This document shows, one piece after another, positions 21,260 to 30,013 of a stretch of DNA of 64,000 nt; position 1 is the stretch's first letter; the number at the start of each line of letters is the position of its first letter. The DNA is from Comamonadaceae bacterium (GTDB lineage Bacteria; Pseudomonadota; Gammaproteobacteria; Burkholderiales; Burkholderiaceae_C). The position numbers and the translations under genes are program-made. The notes beneath the pieces are model-generated. The model saw nothing but the letters and a program-made list of their open reading frames with translations. It was not told the origin of the DNA and searched no databases. The stretch is taken from the NCBI GenBank assembly GCA_027484575.1, contig JAIXSQ010000004.1, positions 62,001 through 126,000 on the forward strand, given 5' to 3'.

Positions 21260-21472
21260 ATGCTGCGCACCGGAAACCAGCTTCGACTGACCCGACCCGA
21301 ACGGGCGCGGCTGGCCCGCATCACAGCCATCGAGCCGGGGTCCATCCGCAGCGTCGCGGACCTGCAGGCCTACGTCCGCCGGTGCAAGGCCCATTACTGG
21401 GGCCACTCCGATGACACCCGCTTCCTGCACTGGCTGATCGAGCGTGAGGTGCAGTCCCTGACTGGACGCTGA
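21260..21472 (+). CDS. Small conserved-looking protein of unknown function
   Basis: 70 residues, Arg-rich and without signal or membrane segment (TRPERARLARITAIEPGSIRS, then DLQAYVRRCKAHYWGHSDDT). It is the only plausible plus-strand gene in the island block at 19-24 kb and is followed by a strong hairpin at 21509-21535 shared with the convergent gene. The even amino-acid composition and clean Trp/His/Asp cluster suggest a real small protein. I recognise no family. The ribosome site is not evident, so the start may differ. Confidence 0.5.
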   Translation: MLRTGNQLRLTRPERARLARITAIEPGSIRSVADLQAYVRRCKAHYWGHSDDTRFLHWLIEREVQSLTGR

Positions 21473-21508
21473 GCGCCCGTCGCCCCGTTCGCAGCCTTGG
21501 AAACAGGA

Positions 21509-21535
21509 ACGCCCCCGGTGCTGGACCGGGGGCGT
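21509..21535. terminator. Bidirectional hairpin terminator
   Basis: ACGCCCCCGGT and ACCGGGGGCGT form a perfect 11-bp stem with a 5-base loop, midway between convergent genes ending at 21472 (plus) and 21605 (minus). There is no T-tract on either side. Confidence 0.6.
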
Positions 21536-21604
21536 GCTGGGTGACGGCCTGGAGTGGATCTGGATCGCGCCGTCTGAAGGGCCTCGAACGTTCGACAGGG
21601 TGGT

Positions 21605-22276
21605 TCAGCGGAACACGCGCGGCTCGACGCTTGCCCCGCGCATGAACGCGAGGTATGCACCGGCCTTGCCGATGTCGTCGAAGGTCGCCACGGGCTGCTC
21701 GTGCAGCACGACGGCCCAGGGACGGACATCGTCATCACTGGCGCGGATGCGCAGTTCCGGTGGCTGCCAGCGCGGGTGGCGGTACAGGGGCAGGCCGGTG
21801 TCCCAGTCCATCAGTGCCAGCACATGCGCACAGAGGATGGCCGTGCCGGCCGCCTCGCCCGGCTCGACGAGCAGGGGCACCTTCAGCAGGCCGGTCGAGC
21901 GGCCGACCGTGCCGACCACGTCGAACTCGTCGAGCCAGCTCGCGCCGGTGCTGGTGTCGCCCAGCACCAGCCGCACCTTGCGGCCTTCCCGGCGGCAGGT
22001 CTCCAGCACCCTCGCCAGGCGAGGGTCCGTGCCGGGATCGAAGTAGGTGCTGTGGCCCTGGGCGGACTCGCCCCAGGCACGCACGGCAGCAAGGTACTTC
22101 TCGTAGCCGGTGAGGCTGCCCGCGTCATCGGCGGTCGGCATCAGGTCGGGACGATCGAGCCGCTTCGCGATCTGCTGGGCATGATCGCGGGCGTTGTCGA
22201 AGCCGAAGCAGGTCACGCCACATTCGGTGGCGATCACATACAGGCGTTGCTCGGGATTCAGGGTGATGTCTCGCAT
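21605..22276 (-). CDS. Conserved island protein of unknown function (223 aa)
   Basis: Soluble 223-residue protein with no recognisable catalytic motif. The N-terminus (LNPEQRLYVIATECGVTCFGFDNARDHA) is followed by a middle segment with features of an alpha/beta sandwich (VRLVLGDTSTGASWLDEFDVVGTVGRS) and an aromatic C-terminal part (GLPLYRHPRWQPPELRIRAS). The second half, with its 'DTSTG..W..E' run, is typical of large unknown proteins in proteobacterial integrative elements. It is preceded by a leader that resembles the radC one. Start ATG 22276 fits the leader, although no strong ribosome site is present. Confidence 0.65.
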   Translation of the reverse strand: MRDITLNPEQRLYVIATECGVTCFGFDNARDHAQQIAKRLDRPDLMPTADDAGSLTGYEKYLAAVRAWGESAQGHSTYFDPGTDPRLARVLETCRREGRKVRLVLGDTSTGASWLDEFDVVGTVGRSTGLLKVPLLVEPGEAAGTAILCAHVLALMDWDTGLPLYRHPRWQPPELRIRASDDDVRPWAVVLHEQPVATFDDIGKAGAYLAFMRGASVEPRVFR

Positions 22277-22300
22277 GGTGAACTCTCGAAGTTGGGAGGG

Positions 22301-22332
22301 CGGACACCGGCCCTGGCGGGACGGGCCCGCGG
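22301..22332 (-). promoter_or_regulatory. Leader element copy 2 (weaker hairpins)
   Basis: Located 25-56 bases upstream of the ATG at 22276. It shares the order GGACACC - CCCTGGCGGG - ACGGGCCCGC with the other leaders but with less regular pairing, so it is the most diverged member of the group. Confidence 0.45.
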
Positions 22333-22448
22333 GCGGTTGGATGGGGGGCCGGTCGCACCAGGCCGCTGGACGTCAGTCGCTGGCCGAGGCACCTCAGCGA
22401 CTGAACCCAGTGCAGCCGATGGGGCTGCGCCGGGGTTCGGTCTTCGGA

Positions 22449-23081
22449 TCAGCGCCGGCTGATCTGTACGGCGGGTGCGGGGCCGTCGACGCGAGGTTCC
22501 GGGGCGTGCTCGGAGCCGATTTCGGCGCTACTGACCGGCGACGCCGGGGACATGCCGGCCTGGTGCAGGAAGCGGGCGTGCGCGTCGGCGAACTCGGCAT
22601 CGCCCAGCAGCTGATCAACCTGTGCGGCGGCCGGTTCGGTCTTGCTGTCGACGTCACGTCCCGGGGCCCGGCGCGAGCCCCGCTTCGAAGTCGCTGGCGA
22701 GGCTGGCGGTGCGGCGGCAATGGCCTCGTCGAGGACGTCCGCAGTGCGGTGGTACGCCTTCTGCGTGACGCCGCCGACGAAGGCTGCGGGTCGCTGCAGC
22801 GTCCACCGGACCAGCAGGCGCAGCCACTGCCCGATGCGCTTGTCGCGGGCCTGACGCGCCTTGTGGACGCGCAGCGACTGCTTGCAGGACAGGTACAGCG
22901 CCAGGTGGCGCCGCTTCATCTCGGGGTCGCCGTCGAGCTGCGCCATCACCTCGGCGGCGAGGGCGGCGTCACGGCCGACGCGTCTGTAGAAGCCTACCCA
23001 GGCGCGCTGCTCCTCGATGTCGATGGTGCTGCGCCGTGGTGACGGGCTCTGGAAGGATCTGTCTGGGAAAGCATGACTCAT
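22449..23081 (-). CDS. Conserved island protein of unknown function (210 aa)
   Basis: 210 residues. The N-terminal 130 residues are helical and basic (EEQRAWVGFYRRVGRDAALAAEVMAQLDGDPEMKRRHLALYLSCKQS). A short hydrophobic stretch follows (LLVRWTLQRPAAFVGGVTQ), then a low-complexity Ala/Ser/Pro tail. ATG 23081 is supported by GGAG eight bases upstream, and the leader hairpin lies at 23102-23137. I recognise no domain. The charged helical N-terminus suggests protein-protein or nucleic-acid contact. Confidence 0.65.
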   Translation of the reverse strand: MSHAFPDRSFQSPSPRRSTIDIEEQRAWVGFYRRVGRDAALAAEVMAQLDGDPEMKRRHLALYLSCKQSLRVHKARQARDKRIGQWLRLLVRWTLQRPAAFVGGVTQKAYHRTADVLDEAIAAAPPASPATSKRGSRRAPGRDVDSKTEPAAAQVDQLLGDAEFADAHARFLHQAGMSPASPVSSAEIGSEHAPEPRVDGPAPAVQISRR

Positions 23082-23101
23082 GGGGTTCTCCAGGAAGGCG
23101 A

Positions 23102-23137
23102 GGGAACCCCGGCCCCGACGGGAGACGGTGACTCCCG
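23102..23137 (-). promoter_or_regulatory. Leader element copy 3
   Basis: Lies 21-56 bases upstream of the ATG at 23081. The pattern GGGAACCCC - GGCCCCGACG - GGGAG...CTCCC parallels copies 1 and 4, with the terminal stem GGGAG/CTCCC around a 7-base loop. The stem sequence differs but pairing is kept. Confidence 0.6.
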
Positions 23138-23307
23138 GAGGGTGGATGGCGAGGACGGCTGAAAGCCGGAGCAAACGGGGTGTCGGGTGATGGCGTCCCG
23201 ATGCCATCGCTGGCGGTCGGTTCACCATCCCCGAAACCCGAGGACTCGATCGGCACGAATTCGAGCCGACGGCAGTGCCGCGACGGACGACTGGATGCCC
23301 GCGACCA

Positions 23308-23520
23308 TCAGGTCGTGAGCACGCGAGCGGCGCCTTGGCGCAGGCCCTCGGCAATGCCGATCCAGCGGTCGGCGATCCGGTCCAGATAGACCAGGTCGTC
23401 GGCCGCGATCTCGCCCGAGGCGCGGAGCTGGGCGATGACTTCCTTGACCAGGAGGGGATCCTCCCGGGCCAGCACGATGGCTGCCGAGGCGATGCGCCTG
23501 CGGTAGGTGTCGACCGTCAT
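23308..23520 (-). CDS. Small helical island protein
   Basis: 70 residues (MTVDTYRRRIASAAIVLARE, then EVIAQLRASGEIAADDLVYL), predicted entirely helical, with no cysteine. It starts 2 bases after the stop of the 67-residue frame upstream (TGACCATG), so the two are probably co-translated. The sequence resembles short helical accessory proteins of integrative elements, perhaps DNA- or relaxase-associated, but nothing allows a firmer statement. Good codon use throughout and the coupled arrangement support a real gene. Confidence 0.6.
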   Translation of the reverse strand: MTVDTYRRRIASAAIVLAREDPLLVKEVIAQLRASGEIAADDLVYLDRIADRWIGIAEGLRQGAARVLTT

Positions 23521-23522
23521 GG

Positions 23523-23726
23523 TCAGCACACCGTCAAGCAGGGCGCAGACGCCAGCGGGGCCGGGGCCTCGCACACCATGCGGATGGACGCAGGGGGCGT
23601 GCAGGTCCGGGCCCGGAGCAGCGCCGGAAGGGCGACAGGCCGCCGGGTGGGCACACGGGCAAGCCCGGTACCACCCAGCAGTGCACACACCGGCGCGACA
23701 GTGCGGTTCCACGGAACGGGACTCAT
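23523..23726 (-). CDS. Small Pro/Ala-rich protein preceded by a leader hairpin
   Basis: 67 residues (MSPVPWNRTVAPVCALLGGT, then RRPVALPALLRARTCTPP). No known domain. It has five cysteines and a mildly hydrophobic N-terminus, but no clear signal peptide. Support comes from an excellent ribosome site (AGGAGAAC, 5 bases from ATG 23726) and the leader hairpin of the same family as radC at 23751-23788. It may be a leader-type coding unit for the gene at 23308-23520 rather than a functional protein. Confidence 0.45.
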   Translation of the reverse strand: MSPVPWNRTVAPVCALLGGTGLARVPTRRPVALPALLRARTCTPPASIRMVCEAPAPLASAPCLTVC

Positions 23727-23750
23727 GGGGGTTCTCCTTCAGGGGTGAAG

Positions 23751-23788
23751 GGGAACGCCCATCCCTGGCGGGGAACTGGGGTTCCCCG
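23751..23788 (-). promoter_or_regulatory. Leader element copy 4, best-paired hairpin
   Basis: On the minus strand GGGGAAC-ccca-GTTCCCC (23770-23787) is a perfect 7-bp stem, followed by GCCAGGGATGGGCGTTCCC and then the ribosome site of the gene at 23726. It shows the same order of blocks as copies 1-3. Confidence 0.65.
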
Positions 23789-24539
23789 TCTGGGATGCCT
23801 TGCCGGGAAGGCAAGGCGCTTCGTCGCGCACAGGTGCGTGCGCGAGCTGCAGAGGTCCGCGTCCGAGAGGACGGGTCCAGCGCAGATGCGTGCGTCAGGC
23901 CAGGCTACTGATCGAGATCAGGCCGGGCTGGTGAGCGCAGGGCGCGTCACGACGCAGAGGTCGTGATCGGCGCATGCGAGGGGGGCCACGACACGGGGTC
24001 ATGGCCGGCTCCTGGTTTCGGATCCGGATGGATCGGCATCGGCCCGGCACACGGAGGTGCCGGACGGAACGCAAGGCAGGTAACGACTGCGACGCCAGCT
24101 GGGCTGGACTTCAGGGCGACCGGAGCCACCGATGAAGGCTGAGCAGACGCGATGTCCGCAGGAAGCCGGGTCAGTATGGGACGGGGCAACTCGGTCGGCA
24201 ACGGGGCTGGAACCCCATCCAGACAATGCCCGCTCAATCGTGCGGAACCGGCGGCGCTTGGGCGAGCAGGTGCACTGGCTGCCGGCCGTGCCGATCAGAG
24301 GACCGGCGTGCCGCCGGACGGCGAGGCCGCCAGGCATGCGGCGGCCGTTCGCACAGCGACCCCTTCGACACTGCCCGGGATCGTGCTCCTTCCATCTTCC
24401 GATGACCCTGGCCAGCCAGGAAGCGGCTGCAGCGTCCGGGACGCATCAGGGCTCTCGATCGGGTCTGAGGCCGGGCGTGCGCTGACTTGTTCGATATCCG
24501 GGATCGTCGGCTGGGAAGGGATGCTGGGCATGCAGGCGC
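23789..24539. other. Non-coding stretch with repeat copy B and a possible 35-codon frame
   Basis: No gene of normal size is convincing here. On the minus strand ATG 24002 to TGA 23895 encodes 35 Arg/Pro-rich residues (MTPCRGPPRMRRSRPLRR...) behind a good ribosome site (CAGGAG), just downstream of repeat copy B, so a leader peptide is possible. The right end, 24100-24539, is the probable seam between island backbone and the arsenic cluster and holds no recognisable feature. Confidence 0.4.
24075..24096 (-). repeat. 22-bp dispersed repeat, copy B
   Basis: Identical to copies A (20841) and C (54631). On the minus strand it is directly preceded by a 5-bp hairpin, CCAGC-cca-GCTGG, of different sequence from the hairpins before A and C. 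It lies about 350 bases upstream of the minus-strand gene pair at 23308-23726. Confidence 0.85.
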
Positions 24540-24980
24540 TCAAGGGCGCAGGATCATCTCGGTCGCATACGGCACGAATCCGATCGACCGATACAACGGC
24601 GCGCTGTCGTCGGTCGCCGCGAGGTTGAAGACCTGGACCTCTCGCTTCTGGCAGCGTCGCATGACTTCCTGGACCAGGTTGCGTGCGACGCCCTGTCGGC
24701 GCCACGCCGGGTCGGTGTAGACGTTGACCAGGCGACCGCGCAGGCCGGAGGGCTCACCGCGGGTGGGTCCCCAGTCGAGCAGCACAGCGCCTGCGCCGGC
24801 GATCACGACCCCATCGGCCTCGGCCAGCATGCCGCTGTAGGTTCCTCGCTCAATTCGTACCGCGACCCAGCGCTCGTAGGCGGCCAGGTCTTCCTTGCTG
24901 CCGTCGTCGAAGTAGCGATGGCGAGCGATGACGGCGGCATCGTCGACGCGAACCGGCCGTGTGTTCCATGTCGTTGGCAT
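24540..24980 (-). CDS. GNAT-family N-acetyltransferase
   Basis: 146 residues from the chosen ATG 24980 ([14 protein letters not shown]), or 159/168 from ATG 25019/25046. No ribosome site decides between them. The GNAT fold is clear: [16 protein letters not shown] at the start, the acetyl-CoA loop [20 protein letters not shown] (R/Q-x-x-G-x-A), and the closing strand [16 protein letters not shown]. It would transfer an acetyl group from acetyl-CoA to a small-molecule or protein amine. The gene lies at the left edge of the arsenic cluster, diverging from gapdh-arsJ. A role in arsenic-compound modification is possible but not shown. Confidence 0.85.
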   Translation of the reverse strand: MPTTWNTRPVRVDDAAVIARHRYFDDGSKEDLAAYERWVAVRIERGTYSGMLAEADGVVIAGAGAVLLDWGPTRGEPSGLRGRLVNVYTDPAWRRQGVARNLVQEVMRRCQKREVQVFNLAATDDSAPLYRSIGFVPYATEMILRP

Positions 24981-25276
24981 GCCGGCATTTTCCAACGCCG
25001 CTCGCGCGGCATCCGTCATGGGGCCGGCGCCAGGAAGGTGGCGCATGGCCGCGGCGTCGTCGTTGGCCTCGCGCTGCCGGTACCGACTCCAGAGGCGGCG
25101 GCTGGAGTGTGCAGCCGGACCTGCTGGCGCGCCACGGTGCTTCGGAGCGTGCCGCGATCGTGCGGTGCCCGGCCTGCGGCCCCGACCGGGACGGCGTGTC
25201 GGCCCTGTGTTCGCGCAGCAGCAGCGCGCTGCGGCGATGGGGATCGTGTCACGGAGCCGTCATCTTGCGGGGATAT

Positions 25277-25314
25277 AGTTCGAAAATCATTGAACTGTCG
25301 TACAAACGGTTTGT
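25277..25314 (+). promoter_or_regulatory. Two palindromes before gapdh-arsJ, the first ArsR-box-like
   Basis: AGTTCGAAAATCATTGAACT (25277-25296) has 7-base arms with one mismatch and a 6-base spacer. It shares the core TTCrA-N6-TTGAA with the operator in front of the second arsR at 46449. ACAAACGGTTTGT (25302-25314) is a perfect 13-base palindrome 13 bases before the gapdh ATG. The first is the best candidate for binding the ArsR encoded at 27633. Confidence 0.6.
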
Positions 25315-25327
25315 CGAGGGCATCTGC

Positions 25328-26371
25328 ATGAAGGTTGGCATCAATGGCATGGGGCGCATCGGGCGCCTGGCGCTGCGGGCAGCGATGGGAGCGGCCGAAC
25401 GCCCGGCGGACGACCCGCGCGCGGTCAACCGGCTTGAGGTGGTGCATCTCAACGAACTCAAGGGCGGTGCCGCGGCCACCGCGCACCTGCTGCAGTTCGA
25501 CAGCGTGCAGGGGCGCTGGCGCGCCGACATCGCCGCCGAGGGCGAGGCGGCGGTGCGCATCGGCGACCGTGAGCTGCGCTTCACCTCGCACGCCACGGCG
25601 GCAGAGATCCCTTGGGGCGACCTGGGCGTCGACGTTGTGCTGGAGTGCACCGGCAAGTTCCTCACGCCCGAGACCCTGCAGGGCCACCTCGACCGCGGCG
25701 CCAAGCGGGTGATCGTGGCCGCGCCTGTGAAGACGGGTGGTGTGCTGAACATGGTCGTCGGCGTCAACGAGCACCTGTACCAGCCCGGGCAGCACCGCAT
25801 CGTCACGGCCGCGAGCTGCACCACCAACTGCTTGGCCCCGGTGGTCAAGGTCGTGCACGAGGCCATCGGCATCCGCCACGGCCAGATCACGACGATTCAC
25901 GACCCGACCAACACCAACCTGGTGGTCGACGCGCCGCACAAGGACCTGCGCCGCGCGCGCAGCGCGATGCTGAGCCTCGCGCCCACCACCACCGGCAGCG
26001 CCACCGCCATCGCGCTGATCTACCCGGAGTTGAAAGGCAAGCTCAACGGCCATGCGGTGCGCGCGCCTGTGCTGAACGCGTCGCTGACCGACTGCGTGTT
26101 CGAGCTGAAGCGCGAGACCACCGTCGAGGAAGTGAACCGTTTGTTCGCCGAAGCCGCGAAGGGTGCGCTGGCCGGCATCCTGGGCTACGAGGAACGCCCG
26201 CTGGTCAGCGCCGATTACGCCCGCGACACCCGCAGCAGCATCGTGGACGCGCTGTCCACCATGGTCACCGACGGCACGCTGCTGAAGGTCTATGCCTGGT
26301 ACGACAACGAGATGGGCTATGCCTGCCGCATGGTCGATCTGGCCTGCCACATGGAAGCCCAGGGCATCTGA
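25328..26371 (+). CDS. gapdh: ArsJ-associated glyceraldehyde-3-phosphate dehydrogenase
   Basis: 347-residue GAPDH with the N-terminal NAD motif [10 protein letters not shown], catalytic Cys164 in [11 protein letters not shown] and the base His190 in TIHDPTN. In arsenic clusters this enzyme uses arsenate instead of phosphate to give 1-arseno-3-phosphoglycerate, which ArsJ exports and which then falls apart outside. ATG 25328 begins the canonical sequence MKVGINGMG. Upstream frame extensions are spurious. It is 16 bases before arsJ, and the pair has no other GAPDH-pathway gene nearby, which marks it as the resistance copy and not the glycolytic one. Confidence 0.93.
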   Translation: MKVGINGMGRIGRLALRAAMGAAERPADDPRAVNRLEVVHLNELKGGAAATAHLLQFDSVQGRWRADIAAEGEAAVRIGDRELRFTSHATAAEIPWGDLGVDVVLECTGKFLTPETLQGHLDRGAKRVIVAAPVKTGGVLNMVVGVNEHLYQPGQHRIVTAASCTTNCLAPVVKVVHEAIGIRHGQITTIHDPTNTNLVVDAPHKDLRRARSAMLSLAPTTTGSATAIALIYPELKGKLNGHAVRAPVLNASLTDCVFELKRETTVEEVNRLFAEAAKGALAGILGYEERPLVSADYARDTRSSIVDALSTMVTDGTLLKVYAWYDNEMGYACRMVDLACHMEAQGI

Positions 26372-26387
26372 AGGCCGACGTCACGCC

Positions 26388-27620
26388 ATGAACACCGGCA
26401 CCCGGAACTACGCCATCGTCACCGCGGCCTACTGGGGCTTCACGCTCAGCGATGGCGCGCTGCGCATGCTGGTGCTGCTGCACTTCTACCGGCTGGGCTA
26501 TTCGCCGTTCACGCTGGCCTTCCTGTTCCTGCTGTACGAGGCGATGGGCGTGGTGGCCAACCTGGTGGGCGGCTGGCTGGCCACGCGCTACGGCATCCAG
26601 CGCATGCTGGTGGTCGGGCTCGCCACCCAGATCACCGGCTTCCTGCTGCTTTCGGCCTTGTCGCCGAGCTGGACGGTGGTGATGTCGGTGGCGTGGGTGG
26701 TGCTGGCACAGGGTGTCTGCGGCGTGGCCAAGGACTTGACCAAGACCGCCAGCAAGTCGGCCATCAAGCTGACCGCGGGGAGCGCGTCGGGGCAGCTCTT
26801 CAAGTGGGTGGCCTTCTTCACCGGCAGCAAGAACGCGATGAAGGGCGTGGGCTTCTTCCTCGGCGGACTCTTGCTGCAGGTGCTGGGCTTCCAGCAGTCG
26901 CTGTGGGCCATGGCGGGGCTGCTCGCCCTGGTGCTGGCGGGCGTGCTCGCGTTCGTGCCGCCGCTGATGGGCAAGGCCAATGCGTCGAAGAGCGCGAAGG
27001 AACTGTTCGCCAAGAACCGCGGCATCAATCTGCTGGCCGCCGCACGGGTGATGCTCTTTGGCGCGCGCGACGTGTGGTTCGTCGTCGGCGTGCCGGTGTT
27101 CCTGTACTCGGCGGGCTGGACCTTCACGATGGTGGGCGGCTTCCTCGCGCTGTGGACCATCGGATATGGCGTCGTGCAGGGCCTGGCGCCGAACATCGTG
27201 CGCCGCAGCGACGACGGCCTGAGCAGCGAGGTGCCAGCCGCGCGCGCCTGGTCGGCCGCGCTGGCCCTCGTGCCGATGGTGCTGGCCGGCTTGGTGCTGG
27301 CGCAGGTGCCACACCTCGAGTGGGTGGTTGTCGGCGGCCTGGCAGTCTTTGGCATCGCCTTCGCCGTCAACTCGTCGGTGCACAGCTACCTGATCCTGGC
27401 CTACGCCGGCAGCGAGAAGGCGGCCGAGGACGTGGGCTTCTACTACGCTGCCAATGCCCTGGGCCGCTTCTTCGGCACCTTGATGTCGGGCCTGCTGTAC
27501 CAGCACTTCGGCCTGGTCGGGGCCTTGGCCGGGTCGGGCGTGATGCTGGCCATCTTCTGGATCGTGACCTTGAGCCTGCCGGTGCAACGCAGTCTTGCGG
27601 CCACGTCACCTGCCCATTGA
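26388..27620 (+). CDS. arsJ: ArsJ organoarsenical efflux MFS transporter
   Basis: 410-residue major facilitator with twelve predicted helices. The N-terminus (MNTGTRNYAIVTAAYWGFTL) and the conserved SDGALRMLVLLHFY region are typical of ArsJ, which exports 1-arseno-3-phosphoglycerate made by the preceding GAPDH. The intracellular loop WLATRYGIQR carries the MFS signature. It lies 16 bases after gapdh and 12 bases before arsR in one operon. No truncation or missing helix is seen. Together with GAPDH it gives arsenate resistance that needs no reduction. Confidence 0.93.
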   Translation: MNTGTRNYAIVTAAYWGFTLSDGALRMLVLLHFYRLGYSPFTLAFLFLLYEAMGVVANLVGGWLATRYGIQRMLVVGLATQITGFLLLSALSPSWTVVMSVAWVVLAQGVCGVAKDLTKTASKSAIKLTAGSASGQLFKWVAFFTGSKNAMKGVGFFLGGLLLQVLGFQQSLWAMAGLLALVLAGVLAFVPPLMGKANASKSAKELFAKNRGINLLAAARVMLFGARDVWFVVGVPVFLYSAGWTFTMVGGFLALWTIGYGVVQGLAPNIVRRSDDGLSSEVPAARAWSAALALVPMVLAGLVLAQVPHLEWVVVGGLAVFGIAFAVNSSVHSYLILAYAGSEKAAEDVGFYYAANALGRFFGTLMSGLLYQHFGLVGALAGSGVMLAIFWIVTLSLPVQRSLAATSPAH

Positions 27621-27632
27621 AGGAGACGGACC

Positions 27633-27959
27633 ATGGATGAAAAGAGCGCTGTCTCTGCACTGTCCGCTTTGGCCCAGGGCATGCGCCTGCGGGTCTTCCG
27701 TGCCCTGGTGGGCGCCGGGCCGCAGGGCCTGACGCCGGGCGTGCTGGCCGCCACCCTGGACGTGAGCGCGTCGACCCTGTCCTTCCACCTGAAGGAGCTG
27801 ATGCACGCGGGCCTCGTTTCGCAGCAGCGCGATGGTCGCCATCTGATCTACAGACCGGAGCTGGCCCACATGAACGAGCTGCTGGCCTACCTCGCTGCGC
27901 ACTGCTGCGGCGGTGAACCCTGCGAGGTGGTGCCGGCCGCGGGCTGCACCGACTGCTGA
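27633..27959 (+). CDS. arsR: ArsR-family arsenic-responsive repressor
   Basis: 108 residues: winged helix (LTPGVLAATLDVSASTLSFHLKEL) and beta hairpin (SQQRDGRHLIYRP). The cysteine cluster is C-terminal, with Cys91-Cys92 and Cys97 (HCCGGEPC) plus Cys105/Cys108, instead of the ELCVCDLC loop in helix 3 of the E. coli type. This placement matches ArsR proteins that bind As(III) through C-terminal cysteines. It sits inside the operon it probably represses (gapdh-arsJ-arsR-arsC-acr3-arsC-arsH). The likely operator is at 25277. Confidence 0.92.
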   Translation: MDEKSAVSALSALAQGMRLRVFRALVGAGPQGLTPGVLAATLDVSASTLSFHLKELMHAGLVSQQRDGRHLIYRPELAHMNELLAYLAAHCCGGEPCEVVPAAGCTDC

Positions 27960-28007
27960 CCCGCACCACGCCCTAGACCACACACCACTACATCCACGGA
28001 CCCACCC

Positions 28008-28502
28008 ATGAGCGACAAGGTCTACAACGTTCTCTTCATCTGCACGCACAACTCGGCGCGCTCGATCATGGCCGAGGGCCTGCTGAACAGCGCCGGGCGC
28101 GGCAGCTTCGTCGCCTACTCGGCGGGCAGCCAGCCGCGGGGCGAGGTGCACCCGCTGGCGCTGGCCACGCTGACCAAGCTGCGCTTGCCCACCGAGGGCT
28201 ACCGCAGCAAGAGCTGGGGCGAGTTCGCCACGGCCGACGCACCGCAGATGGACTTCGTCTTCACCGTCTGCGACAACGCCGCCGGCGAGGTGTGCCCGGT
28301 CTGGCCGGGTCAGCCCATGACCGCGCACTGGGGCGTGCCCGATCCGTCGGCCGCGGGGGGTGACGACGAGCAGCGTGCCAAGGCCTTCTGGAACGTGGCG
28401 ACGATGCTGAAGCGCCGCATCGACCTGATGCTGGCCCTGCCGCTGGCCTCGCTCGACCGGCTGGCCCTGCAGCGTGAAGTGCGGGAGATCGGCACCCGCT
28501 GA
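28008..28502 (+). CDS. arsC: Thioredoxin-linked arsenate reductase (LMW phosphatase fold)
   Basis: 164 residues of the low-molecular-weight tyrosine phosphatase fold. The P-loop at the N-terminus is Cys12-x5-Arg18-Ser ([11 protein letters not shown]), and the two relay cysteines are Cys88 and Cys96 ([17 protein letters not shown]). It reduces arsenate to arsenite using thioredoxin, feeding the Acr3 pump encoded 25 bases later. Length and cysteines are complete. It is one of two unrelated arsenate reductases in the same operon. Confidence 0.92.
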   Translation: MSDKVYNVLFICTHNSARSIMAEGLLNSAGRGSFVAYSAGSQPRGEVHPLALATLTKLRLPTEGYRSKSWGEFATADAPQMDFVFTVCDNAAGEVCPVWPGQPMTAHWGVPDPSAAGGDDEQRAKAFWNVATMLKRRIDLMLALPLASLDRLALQREVREIGTR

Positions 28503-28527
28503 GCGTGGGCTGCCGACAATCTCGCGC

Positions 28528-29547
28528 ATGGGACTCTTCGAGCGTTACCTTACCGTCTGGGTCGGCCTGGGCATCTTGGCAGGTGTGGGCCTGGGCCTGT
28601 GGATGCCCGGGCTCTTCCAGGCCGTGGCGGCGCTGGAGTTCGCGCACGTCAACCTGGTCGTGGCGGTCTTCATCTGGGTGATGATCTACCCGATGATGAT
28701 CCAGATCGACTTCGCGTCGATCAAGGACGTCGGGCAGCGTCCGCGCGGGCTGGTGCTCACGCTGGTCATCAACTGGCTGGTCAAGCCCTTCACGATGGCG
28801 GCGCTGGCGGTGCTGTTCTTTGAGCATGTCTTTGCACCGTGGGTCGATCCAAAGTCGGCCAGCGAATACATCGCCGGCATGATCCTGCTGGGCGTGGCAC
28901 CGTGTACCGCGATGGTGTTCGTCTGGAGCCAGTTGGTGAAGGGCGATGCCGCCTATACGCTGGTGCAGGTGTCGGTGAACGACCTGATCATGGTGTTCGC
29001 CTTCGCGCCCATCGCCGCCTTCCTGCTGGGGGTGACCGACGTCACCGTGCCCTGGGAGACGCTGCTGCTGTCGACCGTGCTCTACGTGGTGCTGCCATTG
29101 TTGGCGGGCGTGGTGACTCGGCACCTGTGGCTGAAGGCGGGTGGCACCCAGCGGCTGGCCCAGGGGGTTGCGGCGCTCAAGCCGTGGTCGGTGGTGGGCC
29201 TGATCGCCACCGTGGTGCTGCTGTTCGGCTTCCAGGCCGGCACCCTGATCGACAAGCCGCTCGTCATCGCCATGATCGCCGTGCCGCTGGTGCTGCAGAG
29301 CTACGGCATCTTCGCCATCTCGTACGTGGCGGCCTGGAAGCTGCGGTTGCCGTTCAGCATCGCAGCGCCCGCCTGCATGATCGGCACGTCCAACTTCTTC
29401 GAGCTGGCGGTGGCGGTGGCGATCTCGCTGTTCGGTCTCAACTCGGGTGCGGCCCTGGCCACCGTGGTCGGGGTGCTGGTCGAGGTGCCGGTGATGCTGT
29501 CGCTGGTGGCCTTTGCCAACCGCACCCGGCGCTGGTTTCCCGCGTGA
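28528..29547 (+). CDS. acr3: Acr3-type arsenite efflux permease
   Basis: 339 residues with ten predicted membrane helices of the BART superfamily. The sequence [20 protein letters not shown] and the helix carrying the essential cysteine ([18 protein letters not shown]) identify Acr3, which exchanges cytoplasmic arsenite for protons. It is distinct from the ArsB family, which shows none of these motifs. It follows the first arsC by 25 bases and precedes the second arsC by 37. Nothing is missing. It is the main arsenite exporter of the cluster. Confidence 0.93.
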   Translation: MGLFERYLTVWVGLGILAGVGLGLWMPGLFQAVAALEFAHVNLVVAVFIWVMIYPMMIQIDFASIKDVGQRPRGLVLTLVINWLVKPFTMAALAVLFFEHVFAPWVDPKSASEYIAGMILLGVAPCTAMVFVWSQLVKGDAAYTLVQVSVNDLIMVFAFAPIAAFLLGVTDVTVPWETLLLSTVLYVVLPLLAGVVTRHLWLKAGGTQRLAQGVAALKPWSVVGLIATVVLLFGFQAGTLIDKPLVIAMIAVPLVLQSYGIFAISYVAAWKLRLPFSIAAPACMIGTSNFFELAVAVAISLFGLNSGAALATVVGVLVEVPVMLSLVAFANRTRRWFPA

Positions 29548-29584
29548 GCATGCCGAGCGTGCGAGCCGCGCCGGCACCGCTGCG

Positions 29585-30013
29585 ATGACACCGATCACGA
29601 TCTTCCACAACCCCTCCTGCGGTACCTCGCGCAACGTGCTGGCCTTGATCCGCCACAGCGGCGTCGAGCCCCGCATCGTCGAGTACCTGAAGCATCCGCC
29701 CTCCCGGGACGAGCTGGTGCAGTTGCTGGCGGCCATGCACATGCCCGTGCGCGAGCTCCTGCGCCGCAAGGGCACCCCCTACGACGAGCTGGGCCTGGAT
29801 GCCAGCCATTGGACCGACGACCAACTGCTGGACTTCATCGTGCGGCATCCCATCCTGATGAACCGACCCATCGTGGTGACACCACTGGGCACGCGCCTGT
29901 GCCGCCCGTCCGAGACCGTGCTGGATCTGCTGCCCGGCCCGCTGCCGGGCCCCTTCAGCAAGGAGGACGGTGAACCCGTCATCGACGCCGAGGGCCGCCG
30001 TGTCGTTCGCTGA
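29585..30013 (+). CDS. arsC: Glutaredoxin-linked arsenate reductase (ArsC/Spx fold)
   Basis: 142 residues of the ArsC/Spx thioredoxin-like fold with catalytic Cys12 in [11 protein letters not shown] and the arginine-bearing stretch [21 protein letters not shown] that holds arsenate. It uses glutathione and glutaredoxin instead of thioredoxin, so the operon carries both reductase chemistries. Its last 44 bases overlap the chosen start of arsH. The start ATG 29585 is the only one near the conserved N-terminus [12 protein letters not shown]. Confidence 0.9.
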   Translation: MTPITIFHNPSCGTSRNVLALIRHSGVEPRIVEYLKHPPSRDELVQLLAAMHMPVRELLRRKGTPYDELGLDASHWTDDQLLDFIVRHPILMNRPIVVTPLGTRLCRPSETVLDLLPGPLPGPFSKEDGEPVIDAEGRRVVR

